Origin: Arthrobacter sp.
GTDB lineage: Bacteria; Actinomycetota; Actinomycetes; Actinomycetales; Micrococcaceae
DNA: 47,053 nt
Direction: 5' to 3'
NCBI GenBank assembly: GCA_031178585.1
Contig: JAPSIT010000004.1
Coordinates: 1 to 47,053 of the forward strand
The position numbers and the translations under genes are program-made. The notes under the pieces are model-generated. The model was given only the letters and a program-made list of their open reading frames with translations, made no database searches and was not told the origin of the DNA. Numbering within the stretch: the stretch's first letter is position 1; each line of letters starts with the position of its first letter. This document shows positions 32,412-42,171 of this stretch, one piece after another.

Positions 32412-35339
32412 GTGCCTAAAGCCGTAGCTGAAGAAACAGCCGTAGATACCCACTCCGCCGTCGTGCCACTGAACTCTGCGAAACCGGGGCGTCCGGACCT
32501 TTCCCGCCTCGTGGTCAAGGGCGCCAGGGAACACAACCTGCGCAATGTTGACCTCGATCTGCCCCGTGATGCCATGATCGTCTTCACCGGGCTCTCCGGC
32601 TCAGGCAAGTCCTCCCTCGCCTTTGACACCATCTTCGCGGAGGGTCAGCGCCGCTACGTTGAATCGCTGTCGGCATACGCCCGCCAGTTCCTCGGGCAGG
32701 TGGACAAGCCCGACGTCGACTTCATCGAGGGTCTTTCGCCGGCTGTGTCTATTGACCAGAAGTCGACGAGCAAAAACCCGCGTTCCACTGTCGGCACCAT
32801 CACCGAGATCTACGACTACATGCGCCTGCTGTGGGCGCGTGTCGGACGCCCGCACTGCCCTGTCTGCGGCGAGCCGATCATCAAGCAGACGCCGCAGCAG
32901 ATCGTGGACCAGCTGCTGGAACTGGCGGACGGCACACGCTTCCAGATCCTGGCGCCGGTGGTGCGCGGACGGAAGGGCGAATTTGTCGAACTCTTCAAAG
33001 AGCTGACCGCAAAGGGCTACTCACGTGCCCGGGTGGACGGGGACCTCATCCAGCTCAGCGACCCGCCCAAGCTCGGCAAGCAGTTCAAGCACACCATCGA
33101 GGTGGTGGTGGACAGGCTCGTGGTGAAGGAGGGCATCCGCCAGCGACTCACCGACTCCATTGAGACGGCGCTCGGGCTCGCCGAAGGCCGCGTGCTCGCC
33201 GATTTCGTGGACCTCGACGCCGACGATCCCGGCCGGCTGCGCGCGTTTTCCGAGAACCTCGCGTGCCCCAATGAGCACGCGCTGGCGATCGACGAAATCG
33301 AGCCGCGCTCGTTCTCCTTCAACAACCCGTTCGGAGCATGCTCGGCCTGCAGCGGAATCGGCAGCAAGCTCGAGGTCGACGAAGAGCTCATCGTCCCCAA
33401 CCCCGAGCTTTCCCTCTCCGAAGGCGCCATTGCCCCCTGGTCGCTCGGCACCGCCACCACGGAATACTGGAACCGTCTACTGGACGGGCTCGCCAAGGAG
33501 GTGGGCTTCTCCATGGACACCCCCTGGGAGAAGCTGTCGAGGGATGTCCGCCAGACTGTGCTGCATGGCAAGGACCACAAAGTGGTGGTTCAGTACCGCA
33601 ACCGCTTCGGCCGTGAGCGCAAGTACAGCACCGGCTTTGAGGGCGCCATCCAGTACGTGCACCGCAAGCACGGCGAGACGGACTCGGACTGGGCCCGTGA
33701 CCGCTACGAGGAATACATGCGCCAGGTTCCCTGCCCCGCATGCAACGGCGCCCGGCTCAACCCGGCGTCGCTCTCCGTTCTCATCAACGGCAAGTCCATT
33801 GCGGAGGTCGCGGCGCTGCCCATGCGGGAATGCGCCGAATTCCTCAACAACCTCGTGCTGACGGGGCGGGAGGCGCAGATCGCGCACCAGGTCCTGAAGG
33901 AGATCCAGGCCCGGCTCACCTTCCTGCTGGACGTCGGCCTGGAGTACCTGAACCTCGAGCGCGCTTCGGCCACCCTCTCCGGCGGCGAGGCGCAGCGCAT
34001 CCGGCTTGCCACCCAGATCGGCTCCGGCCTGGTGGGCGTGCTCTACGTCCTCGACGAACCCTCGATCGGGCTGCACCAGCGGGACAACCGCCGCCTCATC
34101 GAGACCCTCACCCGGCTCCGGGACATGGGCAACACCCTCATCGTGGTGGAGCACGATGAGGACACGATCCATGAAGCCGACTGGGTTGTGGACATCGGAC
34201 CGGGCGCGGGGGAGCACGGCGGCCAGGTGGTCCACTCCGGCTCCTACAAGGCGCTGCTCGAGAACAGCAACTCCCTTACCGGGGATTACCTCTCCGGCCG
34301 CAAGAAAATCGATATTCCCAAGAAGCGGCGCAAGTACGACAAGAAGCGCGAACTGAAGGTCGTCGGAGCCCGGGAGAACAACCTCCTCAACGTCGACGCC
34401 GCGTTCCCGCTGGGCCTCTTCACCGCAGTCACCGGCGTGAGCGGTTCCGGGAAGTCGACCCTCGTCAACGAGATCCTTTACAAGGTGCTGGCCAACAAGC
34501 TCAACGGCGCCAAGCAGGTGGCCGGCAGGCACCGCACCGTCCAGGGGCTGGAGCACCTGGACAAGGTGGTCCATGTGGACCAGAGCCCGATCGGACGCAC
34601 CCCCCGCTCCAACCCGGCCACCTATACCGGTGTCTTCGACAACATCCGCAAGCTCTTCGCCGAGACCACTGAAGCCAAGGTGCGCGGCTACATGCCGGGA
34701 CGGTTCTCCTTCAACGTCAAGGGCGGGCGGTGCGAGGCCTGTTCCGGCGACGGCACGCTGAAGATCGAGATGAACTTCCTGCCGGACGTGTATGTGCCGT
34801 GCGAGGTCTGCCACGGTGCACGGTACAACCGGGAAACGCTCGAAGTGCATTACAAGGGCAAGACCATCGCGGACGTGTTGAACATGCCCATTGAGGAAGC
34901 CGCAGAATTCTTTGCGGCCTTCTCGCCCATCGCCCGCCACCTCAACACGCTGGTGGACGTCGGCCTTGGGTACGTCCGCCTGGGTCAGCCCGCCACCACG
35001 CTCTCCGGCGGCGAAGCCCAGCGCGTCAAGCTCGCGTCCGAACTGCAAAAGCGGTCCAACGGGCGCAGCGTCTACGTCCTGGACGAACCCACCACAGGGC
35101 TGCACTTCGAAGACATCCGGAAGCTGCTTCTGGTGCTCCAGGGCCTCGTGGACAAGGGCAACACCGTGATCACCATCGAGCACAACCTGGACGTCATCAA
35201 GAGTGCGGACTGGATCGTCGACCTCGGTCCCGACGGCGGCTCAGGCGGCGGGCGGATCGTGGCGTCAGGCACGCCGGAGCAGCTGGCCAAGTCCAAGGAA
35301 AGCCACACCGCAACGTTCCTGGCCGAAATCCTCAGCTAG
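32412..35339 (+). CDS. uvrA: Excinuclease ABC subunit UvrA
   Basis: A 975-residue damage-recognition ATPase. It has two ABC-type modules: Walker A sites [12 protein letters not shown] and [12 protein letters not shown], signatures [16 protein letters not shown] and [15 protein letters not shown], and Walker B regions [13 protein letters not shown] and [13 protein letters not shown]. The second zinc module is intact (CEAC, 19 residues, CEVC, about 774-800). The first (about 284-310) reads CPNEH then CSAC, so a His appears where E. coli has Cys, as I recall for mycobacterial UvrA. I start at GTG 32412 rather than ATG 32409 because it lies 6 nt after the -10; the difference is one residue. The upstream LexA-like box suggests SOS induction. 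Confidence 0.98.
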   Translation: MPKAVAEETAVDTHSAVVPLNSAKPGRPDLSRLVVKGAREHNLRNVDLDLPRDAMIVFTGLSGSGKSSLAFDTIFAEGQRRYVESLSAYARQFLGQVDKPDVDFIEGLSPAVSIDQKSTSKNPRSTVGTITEIYDYMRLLWARVGRPHCPVCGEPIIKQTPQQIVDQLLELADGTRFQILAPVVRGRKGEFVELFKELTAKGYSRARVDGDLIQLSDPPKLGKQFKHTIEVVVDRLVVKEGIRQRLTDSIETALGLAEGRVLADFVDLDADDPGRLRAFSENLACPNEHALAIDEIEPRSFSFNNPFGACSACSGIGSKLEVDEELIVPNPELSLSEGAIAPWSLGTATTEYWNRLLDGLAKEVGFSMDTPWEKLSRDVRQTVLHGKDHKVVVQYRNRFGRERKYSTGFEGAIQYVHRKHGETDSDWARDRYEEYMRQVPCPACNGARLNPASLSVLINGKSIAEVAALPMRECAEFLNNLVLTGREAQIAHQVLKEIQARLTFLLDVGLEYLNLERASATLSGGEAQRIRLATQIGSGLVGVLYVLDEPSIGLHQRDNRRLIETLTRLRDMGNTLIVVEHDEDTIHEADWVVDIGPGAGEHGGQVVHSGSYKALLENSNSLTGDYLSGRKKIDIPKKRRKYDKKRELKVVGARENNLLNVDAAFPLGLFTAVTGVSGSGKSTLVNEILYKVLANKLNGAKQVAGRHRTVQGLEHLDKVVHVDQSPIGRTPRSNPATYTGVFDNIRKLFAETTEAKVRGYMPGRFSFNVKGGRCEACSGDGTLKIEMNFLPDVYVPCEVCHGARYNRETLEVHYKGKTIADVLNMPIEEAAEFFAAFSPIARHLNTLVDVGLGYVRLGQPATTLSGGEAQRVKLASELQKRSNGRSVYVLDEPTTGLHFEDIRKLLLVLQGLVDKGNTVITIEHNLDVIKSADWIVDLGPDGGSGGGRIVASGTPEQLAKSKESHTATFLAEILS

Positions 35340-35392
35340 GAAAGCCGCAGCAAGCACGGGTCCGGATCTTCATCGCCGCCGCCCGCGCCTGT

Positions 35393-35437
35393 GACGTATG
35401 CCGTGCGGGGAAGTATTCCCCGCACGGCATGTCAGTT
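35393..35437 (+). terminator. Perfect 15-bp hairpin after uvrA (probable terminator)
   Basis: 35398-35412 and 35416-35430 are perfectly complementary around a 3-nt GTA loop, extended by TGAC/GTCA pairs outside. The 3' side carries only a short GTTTGT tract, so termination may be partial or Rho-assisted. It lies between uvrA and the HAD phosphatase gene. Confidence 0.65.
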
Positions 35438-35470
35438 TGTGCAAAAGTGCACTCATGAGAAACTAAGCCG

Positions 35471-36187
35471 GTGACTTCAACAACAGTGCCCGTGATCTTC
35501 GACCTGGACGGCACTCTTGTCGATCCGGCCGGCGGGATAACAGACGGAATTGCCGCGGCCCTCAGGGAACATGGCCTTGCCGTCCCCAGCCAGGACCTAC
35601 TAGACGCGATGGTGGGTCCCAAGCTGAGCGACTCACTGCTGAACGTCGCGGCTGTTCCACCGGCGATGCTCAAGGCGGTAATCCGGACCTACCGGATGCA
35701 CTACCTGGACTCCGGCATTTCCCAAAGCCGGCTGTACCCGGGCATCGTGGACCTGCTGGACGGCTACGTGGAGGCGGGACGGCCCATAGCGGTGGCGACG
35801 CAAAAGCCAGAAAACCTTGCCAATCTGGTGCTCGAACACCACAAGATCGCTGGCCGCTTCCTCGCCATCAGGGGATCCGCCGCAGACGAGACCGCAGCTG
35901 CAGCGGGTCCGGTCGGGAAGACCGGCATCATCGGCGCAGCGATGACCGACCTTGGCACGCAACACGCCGTGATGGTGGGCGACCGTGCACAGGACGTGGC
36001 CGGAGCATTGGCCAATGGACTCGACTGCATCGGCGTCAGTTGGGGTTTTGCGCCCGACGGCGAATTGGAGGCAGCGGGAGCTGTGGCGGTCGTGGACAAC
36101 ACCGCAGGCCTGCGCTCGAAGGTCGAGGAGCTGGAAAACGTCCGTGCCGCAGCCTTGAGCGAGGTGCGCAACGATGGAGCTGTTTGA
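35471..36187 (+). CDS. HAD-family phosphatase, phosphoglycolate phosphatase-like
   Basis: A 238-residue HAD hydrolase. Motif I VIFDLDGTLVDPAGG carries both aspartates, followed by a four-helix C1 cap (about 18-95). Motif II is IAVATQKPEN, motif III is the Lys of GPVGKTGII, and motif IV is MVGDRAQDVAGA. This fits the Gph/PGP branch, which clears 2-phosphoglycolate, including that formed from DNA 3'-ends during repair. The substrate could instead be another small phosphate ester. Start GTG 35471, with no obvious ribosome-binding site. The end overlaps the next gene by 14 nt, indicating a two-gene unit. Confidence 0.85.
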   Translation: MTSTTVPVIFDLDGTLVDPAGGITDGIAAALREHGLAVPSQDLLDAMVGPKLSDSLLNVAAVPPAMLKAVIRTYRMHYLDSGISQSRLYPGIVDLLDGYVEAGRPIAVATQKPENLANLVLEHHKIAGRFLAIRGSAADETAAAAGPVGKTGIIGAAMTDLGTQHAVMVGDRAQDVAGALANGLDCIGVSWGFAPDGELEAAGAVAVVDNTAGLRSKVEELENVRAAALSEVRNDGAV

Positions 36188-36842
36188 CGGCGTCCGCTGG
36201 ACGACGCGGACCCTTATCTCCGGCAGCTGCCGTCCCACCGTGATCGGGCTGGAGAATGTTCCCACGGACGGTCCCTTCATTGTGGCGCCCAACCATCTTT
36301 CCTTTCTGGACAGCGTTATCGTCCAGGCGCTCATGCCCCGCCCGGTCGCATTCTTTGCCAAGGCGGAGTATTTCACCACCAAGGGCATCAAGGGCAGGGT
36401 AATGAAGTCCTTCTTCGAGGCCGTTGGTTCCATTCCGGTGGAACGCGGTGAACAGGCCGCGAGCGTGCAGGCCCTCAAGACACTGCTGGACATCCTCGAG
36501 GACGGCCGGGGCATCGGCATCTACCCCGAGGGCACCCGTTCCCGTGACGGAATCCTGTACCGGGGGCGGACAGGTGTCGGCTGGCTGGCCCTCACCACCG
36601 GTGCCCCGGTGATCCCGGTGGGACTGATCGGCACCCAGAAGCTTCAGCCCGCCGGCCGCAATGCCGTCAAGCCCCAGCATTTCACCATGAAGGTGGGTGA
36701 GCCGATCTACTTCGACAAGACCGGCCCGGACCATTCCCTCCCCGCCCGGCGCCAGGTGACGGACCGGATCATGGATGCCATCGCCGAACTCAGTGGCCAG
36801 GAACGCTCCACCAGCTACAACCAGAGCAAGGTCATCGACTAG
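36174..36842 (+). CDS. PlsC-type 1-acylglycerol-3-phosphate acyltransferase
   Basis: A 222-residue membrane-associated acyltransferase of the LPLAT family. The catalytic HX4D motif is APNHLSFLDS, the second block is FFAKAEYF, the glycerophosphate-binding motif is IYPEGTRSRDG and the fourth block VIPVGLIGT. It would transfer an acyl chain to lysophosphatidate in phospholipid synthesis, though other lysophospholipid or polyol acceptors are possible in this family. ATG 36174 lies inside the end of the HAD gene (14-nt overlap), so the two are translationally coupled. Confidence 0.92.
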   Translation: MELFDGVRWTTRTLISGSCRPTVIGLENVPTDGPFIVAPNHLSFLDSVIVQALMPRPVAFFAKAEYFTTKGIKGRVMKSFFEAVGSIPVERGEQAASVQALKTLLDILEDGRGIGIYPEGTRSRDGILYRGRTGVGWLALTTGAPVIPVGLIGTQKLQPAGRNAVKPQHFTMKVGEPIYFDKTGPDHSLPARRQVTDRIMDAIAELSGQERSTSYNQSKVID

Positions 36843-36851
36843 GTCTCTGGC

Positions 36852-36879
36852 TGGCCCTGGCAACGGGTGGCCCTGGCAA
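36852..36879 (+). repeat. 12-bp direct repeat (TGGCCCTGGCAA) in the uvrC promoter region
   Basis: Identical copies at 36852-36863 and 36868-36879, 16 nt apart start to start, end 20 nt upstream of the uvrC -10 element. Their place over the -35 region suggests a regulator site, or a simple duplication. Confidence 0.45.
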
Positions 36880-36899
36880 ACGCCGGGCCACCGGCTCAG

Positions 36900-36905
36900 T
36901 AGACT
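36900..36905 (+). promoter_or_regulatory. -10 element (TAGACT) of uvrC
   Basis: TAGACT ends 6 nt before GTG 36912; no Shine-Dalgarno is present, so the transcript should be leaderless. Confidence 0.5.
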
Positions 36906-36911
36906 GGAACT

Positions 36912-38972
36912 GTGGCAGATCCAGCAAGTTACCGCCCTAAGACGGGTGAAATTCCAACCAACCCGGGCGTTTACAGGTTCCGGGATCCCCACGGCCGGGT
37001 CATCTACGTGGGCAAGGCCAAAAACCTTCGCTCCCGCCTGAACTCGTACTTCGCCAACCCTACGGGCCTGTTGCCGAAGACCCACGCCATGGTCTACGCG
37101 GCCAGCAGCGTCGAGTGGACCGTTGTGGGCAGCGAGCTGGAATCGCTGCAGCTGGAATACACCTGGATCAAGGAATTCAAGCCGCGGTTCAACGTCGTCT
37201 TCCGGGATGACAAGACGTACCCGTACCTCGCCGTCACGATGGGGGAGAAGCTGCCCCGCGTGCAGGTCATGCGCGGCGAACGCCGCAAGGGCACTCGCTA
37301 CTTCGGCCCGTACACGGCGGGGGCCATCCGGGAAACCATGGACACTCTGCTGCGGGTCTTTCCTGTCCGCAGCTGCAGCGCCGGTGTCCTCAAGCGCGCC
37401 CAGGCCAGCGGCAGGCCCTGCCTGCTCGGCTACATCGATAAATGCTCCGCCCCCTGCGTCGGCCGGGTCACTCCCGAGGAGCACCGGGCACTGGCAGAGG
37501 ACTTCTGCGCCTTCATGGGGGGAGAAGCCAAGCGCTTCATCGGGCGGCTCGAGAAGGACATGGCCGCGGCCGTAGCCGAACTGGACTACGAACGCGCAGC
37601 CAGGATCCGTGACGACATCACTGCCCTCCGAAAGGTCTTTGAACGCAACGCGGTCGTGCTGGCGGAGGACACAGACGCGGATGTCTTCGCGCTGCACGAA
37701 GACGAGCTCGAAGCCGCCGTCCAGGTGTTCCACGTCCGCGGCGGCCGGATCAGGGGCCAGCGCGGCTGGGTGGTTGAAAAGGTCGAGGACTTCACCACCC
37801 CGGACCTCGTGGAACACCTGCTGCAGCAGGTCTACGGCGAAGACGCGGAAGTCCAGGGCAGGCTTCCCCGCGAAGTGCTCGTTCCCGTGGAGCCGAGCAA
37901 CGCCGCGGACCTGGCAGTGTGGCTCGGCGGTTTGCGGGGCGCAAAGGTCGATATTCGGGTGCCGCAGCGCGGCGACAAGGCTGCCCTGATGTCCACCGTC
38001 CGCGAAAACGCCGAGCACGCCCTCAAACTGCACAAGACCAGGCGTGCCGGGGACCTCACCGTGCGGTCGCAGGCCCTCCAGGAACTGCAGGAGGCCCTGG
38101 ATCTGCCCGTCCCGCTGCTGCGGATCGAGTGCTACGACGTCTCGCACGTCCAGGGAACCAATGTGGTGGCGTCAATGGTTGTGGTCGAGGACGGGCTGCC
38201 CAAGAAGTCCGACTACCGGAAGTTCTCCATCACCGGCGCCGCGGCAACCGATGACACCGCCGCCATGCACGATGTCCTCACGCGGCGCTTCCGGTACTAC
38301 CTCACGGATAAGACCGCGCAGGTGGAGGTTTCCGAGCTGGTGCCGGCCGGGGCAGCGGCCGGCCAACAAACGGCCGGCCCCGATACAACGGGCACCAGCG
38401 CAACGGGCACCAGCGCAGCTCTGGCGCTTCAGGACACCACTACGCCGGCCCCGCGCGCCAAGTTTGCCTACCCGCCCAACCTCGTGGTGGTGGATGGCGG
38501 AAAACCCCAAGTCAACGCGGCCGCCAGTGCCCTCGCCGATCTGGGCGTGGATGACGTCTACGTGGTGGGCCTGGCGAAACGGCTCGAGGAAGTGTGGCTG
38601 CCTGACAGCGACTTCCCCGTCATCCTGCCGCGCTCCTCCCAGGGCCTGTACATGCTGCAGCGCATTCGGGACGAGGCGCACCGCTTTGCAATTTCGTTCC
38701 ACCGCCAAAAGCGCGGCAAGGCGATGACCGTCTCCGCTCTCGACGCCGTTCCCGGTCTGGGAGCTTCGAAGCGCAAGGCGCTGCTCGCACACTTTGGCTC
38801 CGTCAAGAAGATCAAAGCGGCGACAGCTGAGGAACTGACGGAGGCCAAAGGCATAGGACCTGCGCTGGCTGCAGCGATCGTCGCCCACTTCAGTGCCGAC
38901 AGGGCCGGCGCGGACTCCGCTGACGCCCTGCCCGCCATTAACATGACCACCGGCGAAGTGCTCGAAACTTAA
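36912..38972 (+). CDS. uvrC: Excinuclease ABC subunit UvrC
   Basis: A 686-residue dual endonuclease that makes both incisions around a lesion. The N-terminal GIY-YIG domain (about 15-95) shows [21 protein letters not shown] Cys-rich region ([20 protein letters not shown], then KCSAPCVG) resembles the Fe-S-type cysteine cluster of many UvrC proteins. A UVR motif (about 208-243) contacts UvrB, the RNase H-like 5'-incision domain contains [12 protein letters not shown] and [11 protein letters not shown], and tandem HhH motifs ([33 protein letters not shown]) end the protein. An Ala/Thr/Gly-rich insertion (about 480-515) with a duplicated GTSATGTS stretch interrupts the RNase H domain. Leaderless start GTG 36912. 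Confidence 0.98.
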   Translation: MADPASYRPKTGEIPTNPGVYRFRDPHGRVIYVGKAKNLRSRLNSYFANPTGLLPKTHAMVYAASSVEWTVVGSELESLQLEYTWIKEFKPRFNVVFRDDKTYPYLAVTMGEKLPRVQVMRGERRKGTRYFGPYTAGAIRETMDTLLRVFPVRSCSAGVLKRAQASGRPCLLGYIDKCSAPCVGRVTPEEHRALAEDFCAFMGGEAKRFIGRLEKDMAAAVAELDYERAARIRDDITALRKVFERNAVVLAEDTDADVFALHEDELEAAVQVFHVRGGRIRGQRGWVVEKVEDFTTPDLVEHLLQQVYGEDAEVQGRLPREVLVPVEPSNAADLAVWLGGLRGAKVDIRVPQRGDKAALMSTVRENAEHALKLHKTRRAGDLTVRSQALQELQEALDLPVPLLRIECYDVSHVQGTNVVASMVVVEDGLPKKSDYRKFSITGAAATDDTAAMHDVLTRRFRYYLTDKTAQVEVSELVPAGAAAGQQTAGPDTTGTSATGTSAALALQDTTTPAPRAKFAYPPNLVVVDGGKPQVNAAASALADLGVDDVYVVGLAKRLEEVWLPDSDFPVILPRSSQGLYMLQRIRDEAHRFAISFHRQKRGKAMTVSALDAVPGLGASKRKALLAHFGSVKKIKAATAEELTEAKGIGPALAAAIVAHFSADRAGADSADALPAINMTTGEVLET

Positions 38973-38992
38973 CCAGCGTCCCGATTCTTAGC

Positions 38993-38998
38993 TAGGGT
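38993..38998 (+). promoter_or_regulatory. Candidate -10 (TAGGGT) for rapZ-yvcK-whiA
   Basis: TAGGGT lies 20 nt after uvrC ends and would start a transcript near 39005, about 70 nt before the proposed rapZ start. Confidence 0.3.
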
Positions 38999-39074
38999 AA
39001 GTACGGAAATCTTGCCGCGGGCAGGAGTGTGCGCACGCACACGGCAAGCAAAAGCAGAAATGGGGCTGGAATTA

Positions 39075-39998
39075 ATGGCAGAGCCGACGGCAGGAACCGG
39101 CCTAGACGAGGACGGCCTCACGCCAGTCAAGCCAGTCGAGGCGGAACTGCTCGTAGTCACGGGCATGTCCGGTGCCGGGCGCAGCACCGCGTCAGACGCG
39201 CTGGAAGACCACGGCTGGTACGTCGTCGAAAACCTGCCGCCGCAGATGCTTGGAACACTGGCTGAGCTGGTGTCCCACGCCCCGCAGTCGATCCCGCGGC
39301 TCGCCGTCGTGGTGGACGTGCGGAGCAAGGGGCTGTTCGCGGATATCCGCGCCGCCCTTCACGCCCTCGCTGCCAGCGGCGTCACTTTCCGGGTGCTGTT
39401 CCTTGACGCGAGCGACGACGTCCTGGTCCGCCGCTTCGAGCAGGGCAGGCGGCCGCATCCGCTGCAGGGCGGCGGCCGGATCCTGGACGGCATTGCGGCT
39501 GAACGCGAGCTGCTGAAAGAGCTGCGGGATTCCGCCGACGTCGTCCTGGACACGTCGGCCTTCAATGTCCACGGCCTCGCCACCGCGATCACAGAGCTCT
39601 TCACCGAGACCGGCCCGGTTGCCCTGCGCCTGAACATCATGAGCTTCGGCTTTAAATACGGACTGCCGGTTGATGCGAACTACGTGGCGGACGTGCGGTT
39701 CATCCCCAACCCCCACTGGGTGCCCAAGCTGCGGCCCCACACCGGGCTTGACCAGGATGTGAGCGACTACGTCCTGGAGGCGGAAGGCGTCCCGGACTTC
39801 GTGGAACGCTACGTCATGGCGCTCGAACCGGTCCTCGATGGTTACCGCCGGGAAAACAAGCACTACGCCACCATCGCCGTCGGATGCACCGGCGGCAAAC
39901 ACCGGTCGGTGGCGGTCGCGGTCGAGCTTTCCAAGAAACTGGCCCAGTACCCGCGCGTCACGGTGACCACCACGCACCGGGATCTGGGCCGCGAATAA
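39075..39998 (+). CDS. rapZ: RapZ family nucleotide-binding protein (YvcJ)
   Basis: A P-loop protein of 307 residues if it starts at ATG 39075. ATG 39060 is an in-frame alternative and no strong ribosome-binding site decides. It has Walker [14 protein letters not shown], Walker B-like [20 protein letters not shown], and the conserved C-terminal domain [20 protein letters not shown] with [16 protein letters not shown]. coli RapZ is an RNase E adaptor controlling GlmS through small RNAs; in Gram-positives the homologue YvcJ binds and hydrolyses nucleotides and its target is less clear. The stop overlaps the yvcK start by one base (TAATG), in the conserved rapZ-yvcK-whiA order. Confidence 0.95.
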   Translation: MAEPTAGTGLDEDGLTPVKPVEAELLVVTGMSGAGRSTASDALEDHGWYVVENLPPQMLGTLAELVSHAPQSIPRLAVVVDVRSKGLFADIRAALHALAASGVTFRVLFLDASDDVLVRRFEQGRRPHPLQGGGRILDGIAAERELLKELRDSADVVLDTSAFNVHGLATAITELFTETGPVALRLNIMSFGFKYGLPVDANYVADVRFIPNPHWVPKLRPHTGLDQDVSDYVLEAEGVPDFVERYVMALEPVLDGYRRENKHYATIAVGCTGGKHRSVAVAVELSKKLAQYPRVTVTTTHRDLGRE

Positions 39999-41011
39999 TG
40001 GGAGTGCTCACCGGCCCGCTGCCCCTTATTCCGCCGTCGGGCCTGACAGGCTCCCAGCAAAACAAAGGCCCCACGGTTGTGGCCCTAGGCGGAGGCCACG
40101 GGCTTTCAGCGTCGCTTTCGGCGTTGCGGCTCCTGACGTCAGAACTTACCGCCGTGGTCACCGTGGCGGACGACGGCGGCTCCTCCGGCCGTCTGCGCGA
40201 GGAGTACGGCGTCCTGCCGCCGGGCGATCTCCGCATGGCCCTTTCAGCGTTGTGCGACGACACCGACTGGGGCCGCACGTGGCGTGATGTCATGCAGCAC
40301 CGCTTCCGGTCCGCGCCCGGCGGGGGTTCCCTGGACGACCATGCCATGGGAAACCTGCTGATCGTCACGCTCTGGGAGCTGCTGGGCGATGCCGTGGCCG
40401 GACTGAAGTGGGCCGGCGCGCTGCTCGGGGCACGCGGCCAGGTGCTGCCGATGTCTACTATGCCGCTCACCATCGAAGGCGACGTGCGCGTCACCGCCCC
40501 GGACGGCAGCAGTACCGTCACCACCATCAAGGGCCAGGCGCGCTGCGCCGTGGCCGGCTCGCTCGAAAGCGTGCGACTCCTGCCGGAACACGCGCCGGCC
40601 TGCGTGGAGGCACTCTCGGCGATCGAACTCGCCGACTGGGTGGTCCTGGGCCCCGGATCCTGGTACACGTCCGTCCTGCCGCACCTGCTGCTGCCTGAGA
40701 TGCGGCAGGCCCTCTGCGACACTCCGGCCAAGCGCTGCCTCACGATGAACCTCGCGATGGACACCAAGGAAACGTCCGGCATGTCCGCCGCCGACCACCT
40801 GCATGTCCTGCGTGGCTACGCGCCGGACTTCAGTGCCGACGTCGTGCTGGCCGACCCCGCGTCCGTGTCGGATATGAAGGAGTTCGAGCGGGCCGCCGGG
40901 ATGATCGGAGCCGAGGTCGTCTTCGGTAAAGTAGGGGCTTCGGGTCGGCGTCCCGTCCACGACCCCCTGCGGCTGGCAACGGCCTACCAGGACATTTTCG
41001 GGAACAGTTAG
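39998..41011 (+). CDS. yvcK: YvcK/CofD-like gluconeogenesis factor
   Basis: A 337-residue protein of the CofD-like family. It opens with TVVALGGGHGLSASLSALRL, then VVTVADDGGSSGRLREEYGV, PPGDLRMALSAL and GNLLIVTLWELLGDAVAGL, and later IVVLGPGSWYTS-type sequence (WVVLGPGSWYTSVLPHLL). In Bacillus, YvcK binds UDP-sugars and is needed for growth on gluconeogenic carbon sources and for cell-wall synthesis; the mycobacterial homologue CuvA acts in cell-wall homeostasis. The start ATG 39998 shares its A with the rapZ stop codon, so expression is coupled. whiA follows after 9 nt. Confidence 0.95.
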   Translation: MGVLTGPLPLIPPSGLTGSQQNKGPTVVALGGGHGLSASLSALRLLTSELTAVVTVADDGGSSGRLREEYGVLPPGDLRMALSALCDDTDWGRTWRDVMQHRFRSAPGGGSLDDHAMGNLLIVTLWELLGDAVAGLKWAGALLGARGQVLPMSTMPLTIEGDVRVTAPDGSSTVTTIKGQARCAVAGSLESVRLLPEHAPACVEALSAIELADWVVLGPGSWYTSVLPHLLLPEMRQALCDTPAKRCLTMNLAMDTKETSGMSAADHLHVLRGYAPDFSADVVLADPASVSDMKEFERAAGMIGAEVVFGKVGASGRRPVHDPLRLATAYQDIFGNS

Positions 41012-41020
41012 GAAGGTGCC

Positions 41021-42001
41021 ATGGCACTGACAGCATCAGTCAAGGAAGAACTGTCCCGCCTGGACATTAAGAAGTCCTCCGTCCGCAAGGCCGAGGTTTC
41101 AGCCATGCTCCGCTTCGCCGGAGGGCTCCACATCATCTCCGGCCGCATCGTCATCGAAGCCGAGGTGGACCTGGCAGCCACGGCGCGGCGCCTGCGCGCG
41201 GCCATCGCCGAGGTCTACGGGCACCAGAGCGAGATCATCGTGGTTTCCGGCAGCGGACTGCGGCGCGGCAGCCGCTACGTGGTACGGGTAGTCCGCGACG
41301 GCGAGGCGCTGGCGCGCCAGACCGGCCTCCTCGATTCCCGGGGACGCCCCGTGCGCGGTCTTCCCTCCGTGGTGGTCAACGGCTCGGCAGCTGACGCCGA
41401 GGCTGTCTGGCGCGGCGCCTTCCTGGCGCACGGCTCCCTCACCGAACCTGGCCGGTCCTCCTCCATGGAAGTCACCTGCCCCGGCCCCGAGTCCGCGCTG
41501 GCACTCGTCGGAGCCGCCCGCCGGCTTGGCATCCAGGCCAAGGCGCGCGAAGTCAGGGGAGTGGACCGCGTGGTGATCCGTGACGGCGACACCATCGCCG
41601 CGCTCCTGACGCGGATGGGCGCCCACGACGCGCTCATGGTCTGGGAGGAACGGCGGATGCGCAAGGAGGTGCGGGCCACCGCCAACCGCCTCGCCAACTT
41701 CGATGACGCCAACCTCCGCCGCTCGGCACAGGCAGCAGTCGCCGCAGGCGCACGCGTTGACCGGGCGCTCGAGATCCTGGGCGACGACGTCCCCGACCAC
41801 CTCAAGTACGCCGGGGAACTCCGCGTGGCCCACAAACAGGCCAGCCTCGATGAACTCGGCCGCCTCGCGGATCCGCCCATGACCAAGGACGCGATCGCCG
41901 GCCGCATCCGCCGGCTGCTGGCCATGGCGGACAAACGCGCCGCCGACATGGGCATTCCCGGCACGGATGCCAATGTGACGCCGGAAATGCTGGACGAGTA
42001 G
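41021..42001 (+). CDS. whiA: Sporulation/cell-division regulator WhiA
   Basis: A 326-residue WhiA with an N-terminal LAGLIDADG-like domain (about 1-215, no catalytic acidic pair) and a C-terminal helix-turn-helix (about 225-310: [58 protein letters not shown]). In Streptomyces it activates cell-division genes with WhiB; in non-sporulating actinobacteria and Bacillus it influences division and chromosome segregation. Start ATG 41021 with GGAAGG 5-6 nt upstream. It ends the three-gene cluster. Confidence 0.96.
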   Translation: MALTASVKEELSRLDIKKSSVRKAEVSAMLRFAGGLHIISGRIVIEAEVDLAATARRLRAAIAEVYGHQSEIIVVSGSGLRRGSRYVVRVVRDGEALARQTGLLDSRGRPVRGLPSVVVNGSAADAEAVWRGAFLAHGSLTEPGRSSSMEVTCPGPESALALVGAARRLGIQAKAREVRGVDRVVIRDGDTIAALLTRMGAHDALMVWEERRMRKEVRATANRLANFDDANLRRSAQAAVAAGARVDRALEILGDDVPDHLKYAGELRVAHKQASLDELGRLADPPMTKDAIAGRIRRLLAMADKRAADMGIPGTDANVTPEMLDE

Positions 42002-42011
42002 CGGGCCCCCA

Positions 42012-42017
42012 TAGAAT
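42012..42017 (+). promoter_or_regulatory. Candidate -10 (TAGAAT) for sodA
   Basis: TAGAAT lies 11 nt after whiA. Initiation near 42024 would give a sodA leader of about 148 nt. Confidence 0.35.
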
Positions 42018-42171
42018 CAAGACCAGATGGTGGACTAACCTGCCGCACCGGCGTTTCCGGCCGCGAGGCAGCACGGCTCCGCCATTGAAATCTTCCGGGT
42101 GACAAGTCATCCGGATGCATAATCCGAGAGTTACCGAACCGGACAAACTGTCCACGACATTGGAGGATTTT

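Noticed and set aside
33477..35183. 568-codon minus-strand frame opposite uvrA
   Set aside because: It covers conserved UvrA ATPase and zinc motifs on the other strand and has no start signal of its own.
36036..38147. 703-codon minus-strand frame across the acyltransferase and uvrC
   Set aside because: It spans two clear plus-strand genes and an intergenic promoter; it is an effect of GC skew at third codon positions.
39825..39841. TCGAAC-N4-CCTCGA as a second LexA box
   Set aside because: Two mismatches in one arm, and it lies inside the rapZ coding sequence far from any start.
42027..42038. ATG-GTG-GAC-TAA mini-ORF in the sodA leader
   Set aside because: Three codons only, with no ribosome-binding site and imperfect spacing to the -10; too little to call.
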